This document shows positions 43,073-51,804 of a DNA stretch of 64,000 nucleotides, piece by piece; position 1 is the stretch's first letter, and each line of letters opens with the position of its first letter. Source of the stretch: UBA8079 sp049601915 (GTDB taxonomy: Bacteria; Pseudomonadota; Alphaproteobacteria; UBA6615); contig JBMYRB010000001.1 in assembly GCA_049601915.1 (NCBI GenBank), positions 124,001-188,000 on the forward strand. The letters run 5' to 3'. The notes beneath the pieces are model-generated. The model did not search any database, had not been told where the DNA came from, and saw only the letters and a program-made list of their open reading frames with translations. The position numbers and the translations under genes were made by a program.

Positions 43073-44622
43073 AGGAACGAGCCCTGAGGATCGTCGGAGG
43101 GACCCTTCTTCTTCGGTTTGGCCTGTTTCGGCTTGCGCGGTTTGGCAACCGGTGCAGTTCCGCCGACGCTGTCGACCGTTGCCCCGACGGTTCCGTCGTC
43201 GCGAAAATGAAGCGATATCCCATCGCCGGGTACGAGCGCATCCGCCGCCAGAACCGGCGCCCCGGTGGCGTCGCGTACCAGCACGAAGCCGCGATCGAGC
43301 ACGCCCTTGTACGAATAACTCTCCAGGAGCTTCGTAACCCCGGCGACGCGGTCGTCGGCCTTCGCCAACCGCCTGTCCGCGGCCTGCTTTAGCCTTTCGC
43401 CGAGCGACTGTGTATCACGCAGATCCCGCTTGATTTTGCCGTCGCCCGCGGATTTCGCGGCCGACAGGCGCGCCAATATGGATGCCAGGTCGCGGCGCTT
43501 GGCTTCCACATATTGATCCGGCTGGACAAGCTGGCGGCCTTGCGCGGCAACCGCCTCTTCTTTCGAGCGCATCACACGCAAAAGAGCCGGACGAAGCCGT
43601 TCGGCCCAATCATCCACCCGCTGCATGGCACCTTCGAGGATGCGCCGAGGTGCCGGCAGACCCCGGCCCAGCGCCGTGACCTCCTGCTGGCGGCTGCGCA
43701 TCAGGCGGGTAACGGCACCCGTCAGGCGCGCGCCATCTTCGCCCACCTGCGCGATCAGATCAGCGCGCACGGGCACCGCCATCTCCGCAGCGGCCGTTGG
43801 CGTGGGCGCGCGCTTGTCGGATGCGAAATCAATCAGGGTCGTGTCGGTCTCATGCCCCACCGCCGAAATGAGCGGAATATCGCTTCCGGCCGCCGCGCGA
43901 ACCACATTCTCCTCGTTGAAAGCCATAAGATCCTCAAGCGACCCGCCGCCGCGCGCGACGATCAGCAGATCCGGCCGCGGCACCGGCCCGTCCAGCGCGA
44001 GGTTGTTGAACCCCTCGATTGCCGCCGTAATCTGGGCTGCGGCGTTGTCGCCCTGTACGAGCACAGGCCAAACCAGCACATGGCGGGGAAACCTATCCGC
44101 CAGCCGGTGCAGAATGTCTCGGATGACGGCGCCCGTGGGCGAGGTCACAACGCCGATCACCTCGGGCAGGTAGGGAATATCGGCCTTGCGTTCGGTCTCG
44201 AAAAGGCCCTCGGCGGCGAGCCGCTTGCGCCGCTCCTCGATCATCTTGAGGAGCGCGCCCTCGCCGGCCACCTCCATCCGCTCGATCACGAGCTGGTATT
44301 TGGAGCGCGCGGGATAGGTCGTCACCCGCCCCGTCGCGATGACCTCAAGGCCGTCCTCGGGCTGCACCTCGAGGCGGCCCGCCGAGCCGCGCCAGCACAC
44401 ACCGTCGATCGTCGCGTCGGCATCTTTCAGGGTCATGTAGAGATGCCCGGAGGCCGCACGCTTGAACCCGGAGATCTCGCCGCGCACGCGCACATAGCTG
44501 AAATTGTCCTCGACCGTTCGCTTGACCGCACCGGACAGTTCACCGACCGACAGCACAGGGGGCTGATTGTCGCCGGGGTCTGCGTCCGGTAGGTCGCGGG
44601 TATCGGGGGGCGTCTGGTTCAT
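43069..44622 (-). CDS. xseA: Exodeoxyribonuclease VII large subunit
   Basis: A 517-residue nuclease subunit from the ATG at 44622. A longer in-frame reading to 45030 would overlap purD and has no family support. The N-terminal OB-fold domain has LSVGELSGAVKRTVEDNF and VRGEISGFKRAASGHLYMTLKD. The catalytic domain has GVVTSPTGAVIRDILHRLADR, LIVARGGGSLEDLMAFNEE and AVGHETDTTLIDFASDKRAPTP. The C-terminal tail is Lys/Pro-rich (KPRKPKQAKPKKKGPS). xseB is not in the window. It diverges from purD over 64 bases. Confidence 0.95.
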   Translation of the reverse strand: MNQTPPDTRDLPDADPGDNQPPVLSVGELSGAVKRTVEDNFSYVRVRGEISGFKRAASGHLYMTLKDADATIDGVCWRGSAGRLEVQPEDGLEVIATGRVTTYPARSKYQLVIERMEVAGEGALLKMIEERRKRLAAEGLFETERKADIPYLPEVIGVVTSPTGAVIRDILHRLADRFPRHVLVWPVLVQGDNAAAQITAAIEGFNNLALDGPVPRPDLLIVARGGGSLEDLMAFNEENVVRAAAGSDIPLISAVGHETDTTLIDFASDKRAPTPTAAAEMAVPVRADLIAQVGEDGARLTGAVTRLMRSRQQEVTALGRGLPAPRRILEGAMQRVDDWAERLRPALLRVMRSKEEAVAAQGRQLVQPDQYVEAKRRDLASILARLSAAKSAGDGKIKRDLRDTQSLGERLKQAADRRLAKADDRVAGVTKLLESYSYKGVLDRGFVLVRDATGAPVLAADALVPGDGISLHFRDDGTVGATVDSVGGTAPVAKPRKPKQAKPKKKGPSDDPQGSFL

Positions 44623-44686
44623 CGAATCGCCCCCATGATACAAACTGCCGGCCTCGAAACGAAGGACGCAAAGAAGGATCGCGCAA

Positions 44687-45961
44687 ATGCGTATTTTGGT
44701 TGTCGGTGGTGGCGGGCGCGAACACGCGCTGTGCTGGACAATCGCCGCCTCTCCGCTTTGCGATGCGCTGTACTGCGCGCCCGGAAATGCGGGCATCGCG
44801 CAGGACGCGGAATGCGTTGCGATTGCCGCCGATGACGTGAAGGGGCTTGTCGCATTCGCCACCGGGCAGGCCATCGATCTGGTCGTGGTCGGCCCGGAAG
44901 GACCACTGGTGCTGGGCCTTGTGGACAGATTGAATGCCGCAGGCATCAAGGCCTTTGGGCCGAACGCCGAAGCCGCAATGCTCGAAGGCTCCAAGGGGTT
45001 CATGAAGGATTTGTGCGCCCGGCACGACATCCCGACCGCCGCCTACGGCCGGTTCACGGACGCCGACGCGGCCAAGGCCTATATCCGCGAAAAGGGCGCG
45101 CCGATCGTGGTCAAGGCGGACGGGCTTGCCGCGGGCAAGGGCGTCACGGTCGCGCAAACCGTCGACGAGGCGCTTGACGCGGTGGACCAAGCGATGGGCG
45201 ACAAGGCGTTCGGTGATGCCGGCGCCGAGCTCGTCATCGAGGAATTCCTCCCCGGCGAGGAGCTGTCCTTCTTCGCGCTCGTGGACGGCGAAACGGCGTT
45301 GCCGCTCGCGGGCGCACAGGACCACAAGGCTGTCGGTGACGGCGATACCGGGCCCAACACCGGCGGCATGGGCGCCTATTCGCCTGCCCCATCTCTAACG
45401 CCGGCCCTCGAAGCCGAGGTGATGGAGACCATCATCGGGCCGACCGTGCGGGGCATGGCTGCCGACGGCTACCCCTATCGCGGCGTGCTCTATGCCGGGC
45501 TCATGCTCGACGGCGGCAAACCAAAACTGCTCGAATATAACGTCCGGTTCGGCGACCCCGAATGCCAGGTGCTGATGATGCGCCTGCGCTCAGACATCGT
45601 GCCCGCGCTGGTCGCGGCGTGCGACGGCGCCCTGAAGAACTTCGATCTGCGCTGGTCCGACCAGGCCGCACTGACCGTGGTGCTGGCGGCGAACGGATAT
45701 CCCGGGACCTACCACAAGGGAACGGAGATCCGCGGCCTCGAGGCCGCAGCAGCGACCGGCGCCACAGTGTTCCATGCCGGGACCGCAGCCGATGGCGACC
45801 GGGTGCTGGCAACCGGCGGGCGGGTTTTGAATGTAACTGCCGGCGGCAGCAACATTACATCGGCCCAGGCGAACGCCTATGCGGCGGTCGATGCCATCGA
45901 CTGGCCCGAGGGTTTCTGTCGGCGAGATATTGGCTGGCGCGCGGTCGCACGGGAAAGCTGA
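44687..45961 (+). CDS. purD: Phosphoribosylamine--glycine ligase
   Basis: ATP-grasp enzyme of purine synthesis that joins phosphoribosylamine and glycine. 424 residues, full length. It begins MRILVVGGGGREHALCW. The ATP-grasp segments APIVVKADGLAAGKGV and LVIEEFLPGEELSFFALVDG are present, as is GDGDTGPNTGGMGAYSPAP. The last part, LEYNVRFGDPECQVLMMRL, is typical. It uses glycine, whose catabolism is covered by gcvT at the left edge. It is 11 bases from the convergent tadA stop. Confidence 0.97.
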   Translation: MRILVVGGGGREHALCWTIAASPLCDALYCAPGNAGIAQDAECVAIAADDVKGLVAFATGQAIDLVVVGPEGPLVLGLVDRLNAAGIKAFGPNAEAAMLEGSKGFMKDLCARHDIPTAAYGRFTDADAAKAYIREKGAPIVVKADGLAAGKGVTVAQTVDEALDAVDQAMGDKAFGDAGAELVIEEFLPGEELSFFALVDGETALPLAGAQDHKAVGDGDTGPNTGGMGAYSPAPSLTPALEAEVMETIIGPTVRGMAADGYPYRGVLYAGLMLDGGKPKLLEYNVRFGDPECQVLMMRLRSDIVPALVAACDGALKNFDLRWSDQAALTVVLAANGYPGTYHKGTEIRGLEAAAATGATVFHAGTAADGDRVLATGGRVLNVTAGGSNITSAQANAYAAVDAIDWPEGFCRRDIGWRAVARES

Positions 45962-45972
45962 CAAAAGCCGCG

Positions 45973-46425
45973 TCAACGGCGCGCCGCGAAAAACGTCAGC
46001 AGGATTGCCGCACACTCACCCTCTTCGAGCCCACCGACAACTTCCGGGACATGGTTACAGGTCGGCTGGGTGAAGATGCGCGCGCCGTGTTCCACGCCGC
46101 CGCCTTTCGGATCATAGGCACCGAAAAACAGGCGCCGGACCCGGGCGAAGGCAATCGCCTGGGCGCACATGGCGCAGGGTTCCAGGGTCACATACAGATC
46201 GCAGTCGGTCAGCCGCGGCGTTGAGAGTTCGCGCGCGGCCATCCGGATGGCCAGCAACTCCGCATGGGCGGTCGGGTCGTTGTCCTGCTCGACGCGGTTA
46301 CCGGCGACCGCCACGACCCGTGACGTTGTCCGGTCAACGATCACGGCGCCGACCGGCACATCGCCGGTTGCCGCAGCCTCCCGGGCCGCGTCGAGGGCCC
46401 GATGCATGTAACGCGTGTCTTCCAT
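45973..46425 (-). CDS. tadA: tRNA-specific adenosine(34) deaminase
   Basis: Converts wobble adenosine 34 to inosine in tRNA-Arg. From the ATG at 46425 the protein is 150 residues. The zinc deaminase site is complete: H54-A-E56 (PTAHAELLAIRM) and PCAMC at 83-87 (LEPCAMCAQAI). GAYDPKGGGVEHG is typical of TadA. The longer reading to 46542 would overlap the divergent hydrolase gene and lacks similarity. Start-to-start spacing with the divergent gene is only about 55 bases. Confidence 0.95.
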   Translation of the reverse strand: MEDTRYMHRALDAAREAAATGDVPVGAVIVDRTTSRVVAVAGNRVEQDNDPTAHAELLAIRMAARELSTPRLTDCDLYVTLEPCAMCAQAIAFARVRRLFFGAYDPKGGGVEHGARIFTQPTCNHVPEVVGGLEEGECAAILLTFFAARR

Positions 46426-46480
46426 GAGGCGGACGGTGCCCGCGAAAGCGCGAAATTGCAACGATGCGAGGGTGCCGCGT

Positions 46481-47206
46481 ATGGTGCGCGGCATGACAAA
46501 ACCCGTGATCGGCATAACCCTCGATTCCGAAGATCCCGGCACTTACTCGAACATGCCGTGGTACGCGCTGCGTCAAAATTATGCCGACGCGGTGGTCGAA
46601 GCGGGCGGTGTGCCCCTGGCCCTGCCCCATGAACCCGAGCAGGCGAATGACTATCTCGATATTATCGACGGTCTGGTGATCACGGGCGGCGCGTTCGATG
46701 TCGACCCGTCGATCTTCGGCGCCGGCGAACGCCATCCAACGGTTGTCACCAAGGACCGCCGGACGGCGTTTGAGCTCGCCGCCACCCGCGGTGCTGTGGA
46801 ACGCGACATGCCGTTGCTGGGGATCTGCGGGGGCCAGCAACTCCTGCATGTGGCCCTGGGCGGGACGCTGATCCAGCATATTCCCGACGAGGTTCCCGAG
46901 GCGCTGGCCCACGAGCAACCCAACCCGCGCGACGAACCCGGGCATAGCATATCGGTCCTGCCTGACACCCTGTTGCACCGGATCGTCGGCGCCGATTCGC
47001 TTGACGTAAACAGCGCCCATCACCAAGCAGCCAAGGACACATCCGACGAGATGATCATCAATGCCGTGGCGCCCGACGGGGTAATTGAGGGCATCGAGGC
47101 GATCGGCAAGCGTTTCTGCCTGGGTGTCCAATGGCATCCGGAGTACAAGGTCTCGGCGGGCGACGGCGCTATTTTCCAGGCCTTTATCGACGCCTGCGAT
47201 CCCTAG
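46481..47206 (+). CDS. Gamma-glutamyl-gamma-aminobutyrate hydrolase family (class I glutamine amidotransferase-like)
   Basis: A 241-residue C26-type hydrolase. The nucleophile is the Cys of LLGICGGQQLLHVALGG. The catalytic His/Glu pair is in GVQWHPEYKV. LVITGGAFDVDPSIFG and GHSISVLPDTLLHRIVG are further family marks, and the N-terminus KPVIGITLDSED fits PuuD-like enzymes. The ATG at 46481 has GAGGG eight bases upstream; ATG 46493 is possible. The family releases GABA or acts in polyamine or other glutamyl-amide catabolism, but no puu genes are near, so the substrate is unassigned. Confidence 0.9.
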   Translation: MVRGMTKPVIGITLDSEDPGTYSNMPWYALRQNYADAVVEAGGVPLALPHEPEQANDYLDIIDGLVITGGAFDVDPSIFGAGERHPTVVTKDRRTAFELAATRGAVERDMPLLGICGGQQLLHVALGGTLIQHIPDEVPEALAHEQPNPRDEPGHSISVLPDTLLHRIVGADSLDVNSAHHQAAKDTSDEMIINAVAPDGVIEGIEAIGKRFCLGVQWHPEYKVSAGDGAIFQAFIDACDP

Positions 47207-47236
47207 ATCAAAGACAGTCAGAGCCGGCATCAAGAC

Positions 47237-47968
47237 ATGAATTCCGACGCACCAAAGGGAGAGCGGATCGCCAAGGTCATTGCCCGGGCCGGCGTATCGT
47301 CACGCCGCGAGGCCGAGCGCTGGATCAATGACGGCCGCGTTACACTCGAAGGGCAGATCGTCGATTCACCCGCGCTCAATGTCGCCATCGATGCCGATAT
47401 CCGCATCGATGGAAAACCGCTGCCCGCGCGCGACGCCGCCCGCCTGTGGCGCTATCACAAGCCCCAGGGGCGGCTGACGACCCATCGCGACCCCGAGGGC
47501 CGACCGACCATTTTCGATGCACTACCCCCGGAGCTCGCCAACGCCAAGCCGGTGGGTCGGCTGGACATGAACTCCGAGGGCTTGCTGCTGCTGACCAATG
47601 ACGGCGAGCTCGCCCGGCGGCTGGAACTGCCGTCGACCGGGTGGCTAAGGCAATACCGGGTGCGCGTGTATGGCCGCATCGAGGACAAGGCGCTAGCGCG
47701 CCTCGAACGGGGAGTGGAAATCGACGGCACGCAATTCCGTCCCGCAAAGGCCACACTCGAAATACAGGTCGGCAGCAACGCCTGGCTGACCATCGCCATC
47801 CGCGAAGGCAAGAACCGCGAGGTCCGCCGGCTAATGGAGCATCTCGGCTACACGGTGAACCGGCTGATCCGGACGGGCTACGGTCCCTTCCAGCTGGGGA
47901 AGTTGCCGCGCGGCCATATCGAGGAAGTGTCTGCTAAGGTGATCGCCGAACAGGTACCCCGCGCGTGA
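47237..47968 (+). CDS. rRNA pseudouridine synthase, RsuA/RluB family
   Basis: A 243-residue enzyme that isomerises uridine in rRNA, probably position 2605 of 23S rRNA if RluB-like. An N-terminal S4 domain (RIAKVIARAGVSSRREAERWINDGRV) is followed by the catalytic domain. The catalytic Asp is in VGRLDMNSEGLLLLTNDG. LRQYRVRVYG, EGKNREVRRLMEHLG and VNRLIRTGYGPF are present. The TGA is overlapped by the GTG start of rsmD. Confidence 0.94.
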   Translation: MNSDAPKGERIAKVIARAGVSSRREAERWINDGRVTLEGQIVDSPALNVAIDADIRIDGKPLPARDAARLWRYHKPQGRLTTHRDPEGRPTIFDALPPELANAKPVGRLDMNSEGLLLLTNDGELARRLELPSTGWLRQYRVRVYGRIEDKALARLERGVEIDGTQFRPAKATLEIQVGSNAWLTIAIREGKNREVRRLMEHLGYTVNRLIRTGYGPFQLGKLPRGHIEEVSAKVIAEQVPRA

Positions 47969-48543
47969 GATCGCAACCCGGGAGACTCCGCATCATCGGC
48001 GGCACCCACCGCGGGCGGCGGATCGAGATTCCGCCCGGGTCCGATGCGCGGCCGACCGGTGACCGGGTCCGCGAGGCCCTGTTCAGCATCCTCGCCAGCG
48101 GCATCGGTGACGCGCCCGAAATCAACGGCGCACGCGTGCTCGACGCCTGCGCGGGATCCGGCGCGCTGGGAATAGAGGCGCTGTCCCGGGGTGCAGCCCA
48201 TGCGGTGTTTTTCGATATCGACCGTCCGGCAAGGGTACAGATCGGCGCCAGCCTGGACGCGCTGGGTCTCGGTGACCGCGCCGACGTCCACCGCACGGCA
48301 GACGCCACCAAACCACCGGCCGGCACGCCGTGCGACATCATCTTCCTCGACCCGCCCTATGACAGCGAGATCACACATACGGCGCCGGCTGCGCTGGCCG
48401 AATCAGGCTGGATCGTGCCGGGTGGGCTACTGGTCATCGAGACTCGGCGCGGCACGGAGATCGACTGCGGCCCCGACTTCGAGACCGTCGACACACGCAG
48501 CTACGGCGACACGTCATTGCATTTTGTGATCTGGAAGAACTAG
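47965..48543 (+). CDS. rsmD: 16S rRNA (guanine-966-N2)-methyltransferase
   Basis: A 192-residue SAM-dependent methyltransferase acting on the 30S subunit. It starts at GTG 47965 in overlap with the RluB-like gene. Signatures are LRIIGGTHRGRRIEIP, RPTGDRVREALFSIL, VLDACAGSGALGIEALSRGA (motif I) and IIFLDPPYDSE (catalytic DPPY). It converges on mutL with a single base between the stops. Confidence 0.96.
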   Translation: MRSQPGRLRIIGGTHRGRRIEIPPGSDARPTGDRVREALFSILASGIGDAPEINGARVLDACAGSGALGIEALSRGAAHAVFFDIDRPARVQIGASLDALGLGDRADVHRTADATKPPAGTPCDIIFLDPPYDSEITHTAPAALAESGWIVPGGLLVIETRRGTEIDCGPDFETVDTRSYGDTSLHFVIWKN

Positions 48544-48544
48544 T

Positions 48545-50377
48545 TCAGCGTCGCCCGAACAGCCGCTCGATATCGGCCAGGTTCAGCTCGACATAAGTCG
48601 GGCGGCCATGATTGCACTGGCCCGCATGGGGGGTCACTTCCATCTCGCGCAACAGCGCGTTCATTTCATGGCGATTGAGGCGCCGGCCCGCCCGGACACT
48701 GCCGTGGCAGGCCATCGTCCCGCAGACATCCTCCAGCCGCTCCTTGAGCGAATGGGCGGCACCGATCTCCGAGAGGTCGTCTGCCAGATCGCGAATCAGC
48801 CCGGCCACATCCGATTGCCCTAACAGCCCCGGGACCTCACGCACCACGACGGCACCCGCCCCGAATTTCTCCAGCACCAGCCCGAGCTCGGCCAATTCTT
48901 CGGCACGTGATGCAAGACGATCGGCCGACGCCTCGTCCAGATCGATGACCTCGGGCAGCAACAGGCCCTGGCGGGAAACTCCGCCATTCGCAAGCTCGGC
49001 CTTCATGCGCTCATAGACGAGCCGCTCATGGGCTGCATGCTGATCCACGATTACCAGGCCGTTATTCGTCTGGGACACGATGTAGGTCTCATGGAGCTGC
49101 GCTTGCGCCGCGCCCAGCGGATACTCCGCTTCCGGTGATACGTTATCGGGTTCCAATACCACGGCCACCGGCGCGGATTCGAGCCCCGGAAACGTGTCGC
49201 TGTTCGCGTGTTCCTGGAGTGCGAAATACTGGGCGGCCGCTTCGGCCAGACCCCGAGGCACCGGACCGCTCCCGCGCCCCGGTCCGCCGCCATATCCCGT
49301 GGGCGGCAGTCCCGGCGCCCCACCCGGCCGGAAGGCACCTAGTGCCGCATCGGCCACGGTGGTCGACGCCCGATGTCCGGCCGCCGCCAACGCGTGACGC
49401 AACACACCGACGATGAGTCCCCTGACCACGCCGGCGTCGCGAAACCGGACTTCGGCCTTCGCCGGGTGGACATTCACATCGACCAGCTCGGGGTCGATAT
49501 CCACGAACAGCGCCACCAGCGGATGCCGGCCCCGGGCGAGGAAATCCTGATAGGCCCCACGCACCGCGCCGGTCAGAAGTCGGTCGCGCACGGGGCGCCC
49601 ATTCACGAAGAGATACTGGTGCTTGGTCGTGTTGCGATTGAGTGTCGGCAACCCGGCATGCCCGGTCAGGTGAACGCCGTCGCGTTCGGCATCGATCGCC
49701 AGCGCGTTATCCGCGAAATCGCGCCCCATGACATCCGACAGCCGCCGCAAGCGCGTATCCTCACTGCCGCCGAGGTCTTCGGCCGCCGCGCTGGCAAAGC
49801 GCTCGCGTTCGCCATCACCAATGGAAAAACCGATCTCCGGATGGGCCATGGCGAGCCGCTGCACCGTGTCAACGGCGTGGTCCATTTCCGTACGCTCGGT
49901 TTTGAGGAATTTCAGCCGCGCGGGCGTCGCATAGAAAAGATCGCGCACCTCGACCCGCGTGCCGTTGGTCAATGGCGCGGGCTGCACCTCATGTACACGT
50001 CCACCCTCGACACGGATCTGCCATCCGTCGGCGTCGGCGGTCCGCGACGCGATCGACAACCGGCTGACCGACCCGATCGACGGTAACGCCTCACCACGAA
50101 ATCCCAGTGTTTCGATATGAGTCAGGTCGTCATCCGGCAATTTCGACGTCGCGTGGCGTTCGACCGCAAGACCAAGTTCGTCTGCTGTCATTCCGCAGCC
50201 GTCATCGGTGACGGCGATCAGGGTTCGTCCCCCGTCGCGCAACACCACATCGATCCGGCGCGCACCGGCGTCGATGGCATTCTCGACCAGTTCCTTCGCG
50301 GCAGAAGCCGGACGCTCGATGACTTCGCCCGCGGCAATTTGATTGACGATGGTTTCCGGCAGGCGCCGAATGGTCAT
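48545..50377 (-). CDS. mutL: DNA mismatch repair protein MutL
   Basis: A 610-residue matchmaker ATPase of mismatch repair. The N-terminal GHKL domain is evident from QIAAGEVIERPASAAKELVENAIDAGA (in adjacent segments), DDGCGMTADEL, TLGFRGEALPSI and GTRVEVRDLFYATPARLKFL. The C-terminal dimer domain contains DQHAAHERLVYE, matching the DQHAx2Ex4E endonuclease motif, so this MutL likely nicks DNA itself and does not need MutH. The start overlaps the pgi stop (ATGA). Confidence 0.96.
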   Translation of the reverse strand: MTIRRLPETIVNQIAAGEVIERPASAAKELVENAIDAGARRIDVVLRDGGRTLIAVTDDGCGMTADELGLAVERHATSKLPDDDLTHIETLGFRGEALPSIGSVSRLSIASRTADADGWQIRVEGGRVHEVQPAPLTNGTRVEVRDLFYATPARLKFLKTERTEMDHAVDTVQRLAMAHPEIGFSIGDGERERFASAAAEDLGGSEDTRLRRLSDVMGRDFADNALAIDAERDGVHLTGHAGLPTLNRNTTKHQYLFVNGRPVRDRLLTGAVRGAYQDFLARGRHPLVALFVDIDPELVDVNVHPAKAEVRFRDAGVVRGLIVGVLRHALAAAGHRASTTVADAALGAFRPGGAPGLPPTGYGGGPGRGSGPVPRGLAEAAAQYFALQEHANSDTFPGLESAPVAVVLEPDNVSPEAEYPLGAAQAQLHETYIVSQTNNGLVIVDQHAAHERLVYERMKAELANGGVSRQGLLLPEVIDLDEASADRLASRAEELAELGLVLEKFGAGAVVVREVPGLLGQSDVAGLIRDLADDLSEIGAAHSLKERLEDVCGTMACHGSVRAGRRLNRHEMNALLREMEVTPHAGQCNHGRPTYVELNLADIERLFGRR

Positions 50378-51678
50378 GTCGCAACCTCGCTGGCCCCGTC
50401 CGCGAGCCGCTGGCGCACGCGCTCCTTGCCATCGTCGACGGCCGGTTGATCAAACGGATCGACCCCCACCATGAAGGCCGCCGTCAAGGTCTCCAGCATG
50501 AAGTGAACCATCAATGCCCCAAGAGCGGCCTCGTCGACACGAGCAACCTCGATCCGCCGCACCGGGCGGCCATGGGCGCACAAGCTATCAATCGTCGCCT
50601 CCTGCTCGGCCGCCAGCAAATCGCCCGTCGCCTGTCCGGCCAGATACTCGGCACCCGCATGCTGCGCCAATTTCGGTGACACACGGTCTCCACGTCCGGC
50701 CAGCTGTTGGGTCACGATGGTAAACATCTTGTCCTTGGGTCCATCCAGATACAGCTGCAGCTGGCTGTGCTGATCGACGGCGCCGAGCGCGTCGATGGGT
50801 GTCGTGCCATAGCCGTTCTTCCCCACGCTCTCGGCCCAGAGCTGGCGGTACCAGCGCGTAAACGGCGCGAGCGCATCCGCATAGGGCATCAGCACGTTCA
50901 TGCGCGCTCCCTGGCTTTGCAGGAGCGCCAGCGACACGGCAGCCCCCAGGGCCGCAGGAACAGTTTCGACAGTATCTCCCGCCAGGTTTCGTTCCAGCGC
51001 CTCGCTGGCGCCGGCGCGTACCGCGGCAATGTCGATCCCCGCAAGTGCCGCTGGCAAAAGCCCGACAGCAGTGAGGGCCGAATAGCGGCCACCAATATCG
51101 ACAGGGTGATCGATTGCCGGCACCCCCCAGAGTTCGGCCAGACGACACAAGGGGTTGTCGCCCGGTTCGACGATGGCAACGCTGTAATCTGCGACCACTT
51201 CTGCCGCGCGGTGCTTGATCAACGTTGGCATAAGGGTCATCGCGAGCGCCAGCGTTTCGGCCGTGCCGCCAGATTTCGACACCAGGACAAGGCCCACACG
51301 CGCCATATCAACTGACGCGGCGAAACGCGCCACGGTCTCGGGGTCCGGATTGTTCAGAAAGCGGACATCCACCGGCGGCGTGAGCGCCAACGCACATAGG
51401 GCCTCGGCACCGAGGTTCGATCCGCCGACGCCCAGTACTGCCACCGTGTCACAATGTGCCGACAGGCGCGCCGCCGCACCCTGAATCTCGGCGAGGTCAT
51501 CTGATTGCTGGGCGATCGATGCTGCCGGGAACCCGCCCTCGGCGATGTCCGCACGCATCGCGCTCCAGACATCCCAAGCCGCAGCACGCGCTGCTTCCAA
51601 CGCATCTTCGGTCAGGCCATCTTCACCGATGGAACCGGCCAAACAGCCGCTGACATTCTGGGTATAGATTTCCGACAT
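50374..51678 (-). CDS. pgi: Glucose-6-phosphate isomerase (short form)
   Basis: Interconverts glucose 6-phosphate and fructose 6-phosphate. At 434 residues it is shorter than the roughly 550-residue E. coli enzyme, matching the short Pgi of several alphaproteobacteria. The SIS-domain signatures are VLGVGGSNLGAEALCAL, VLVSKSGGTAETLALAM and DIGGRYSALTAVGLLPAAL. QLWAESVGKNGYGTTPIDALGAVDQHSQLQLYLDGP carries the catalytic glutamate and histidine in its middle. It precedes mutL with a 4-base overlap. Confidence 0.93.
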   Translation of the reverse strand: MSEIYTQNVSGCLAGSIGEDGLTEDALEAARAAAWDVWSAMRADIAEGGFPAASIAQQSDDLAEIQGAAARLSAHCDTVAVLGVGGSNLGAEALCALALTPPVDVRFLNNPDPETVARFAASVDMARVGLVLVSKSGGTAETLALAMTLMPTLIKHRAAEVVADYSVAIVEPGDNPLCRLAELWGVPAIDHPVDIGGRYSALTAVGLLPAALAGIDIAAVRAGASEALERNLAGDTVETVPAALGAAVSLALLQSQGARMNVLMPYADALAPFTRWYRQLWAESVGKNGYGTTPIDALGAVDQHSQLQLYLDGPKDKMFTIVTQQLAGRGDRVSPKLAQHAGAEYLAGQATGDLLAAEQEATIDSLCAHGRPVRRIEVARVDEAALGALMVHFMLETLTAAFMVGVDPFDQPAVDDGKERVRQRLADGASEVAT

Positions 51679-51804
51679 TTATGTTCCGTGTCCACGCCCG
51701 GATCGGCAGTCTGCGTCCACCGCCGGGCCAACGGCAATGGCGCATATTGTGGACAAATCAGACGAGTCGGAGAACGCCCGACCTAATCGACGTCTCACCG
51801 GCAG

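Noticed and set aside
44623..45030. N-terminal extension of xseA
   Set aside because: Overlaps the well-supported divergent purD gene and lacks family similarity.
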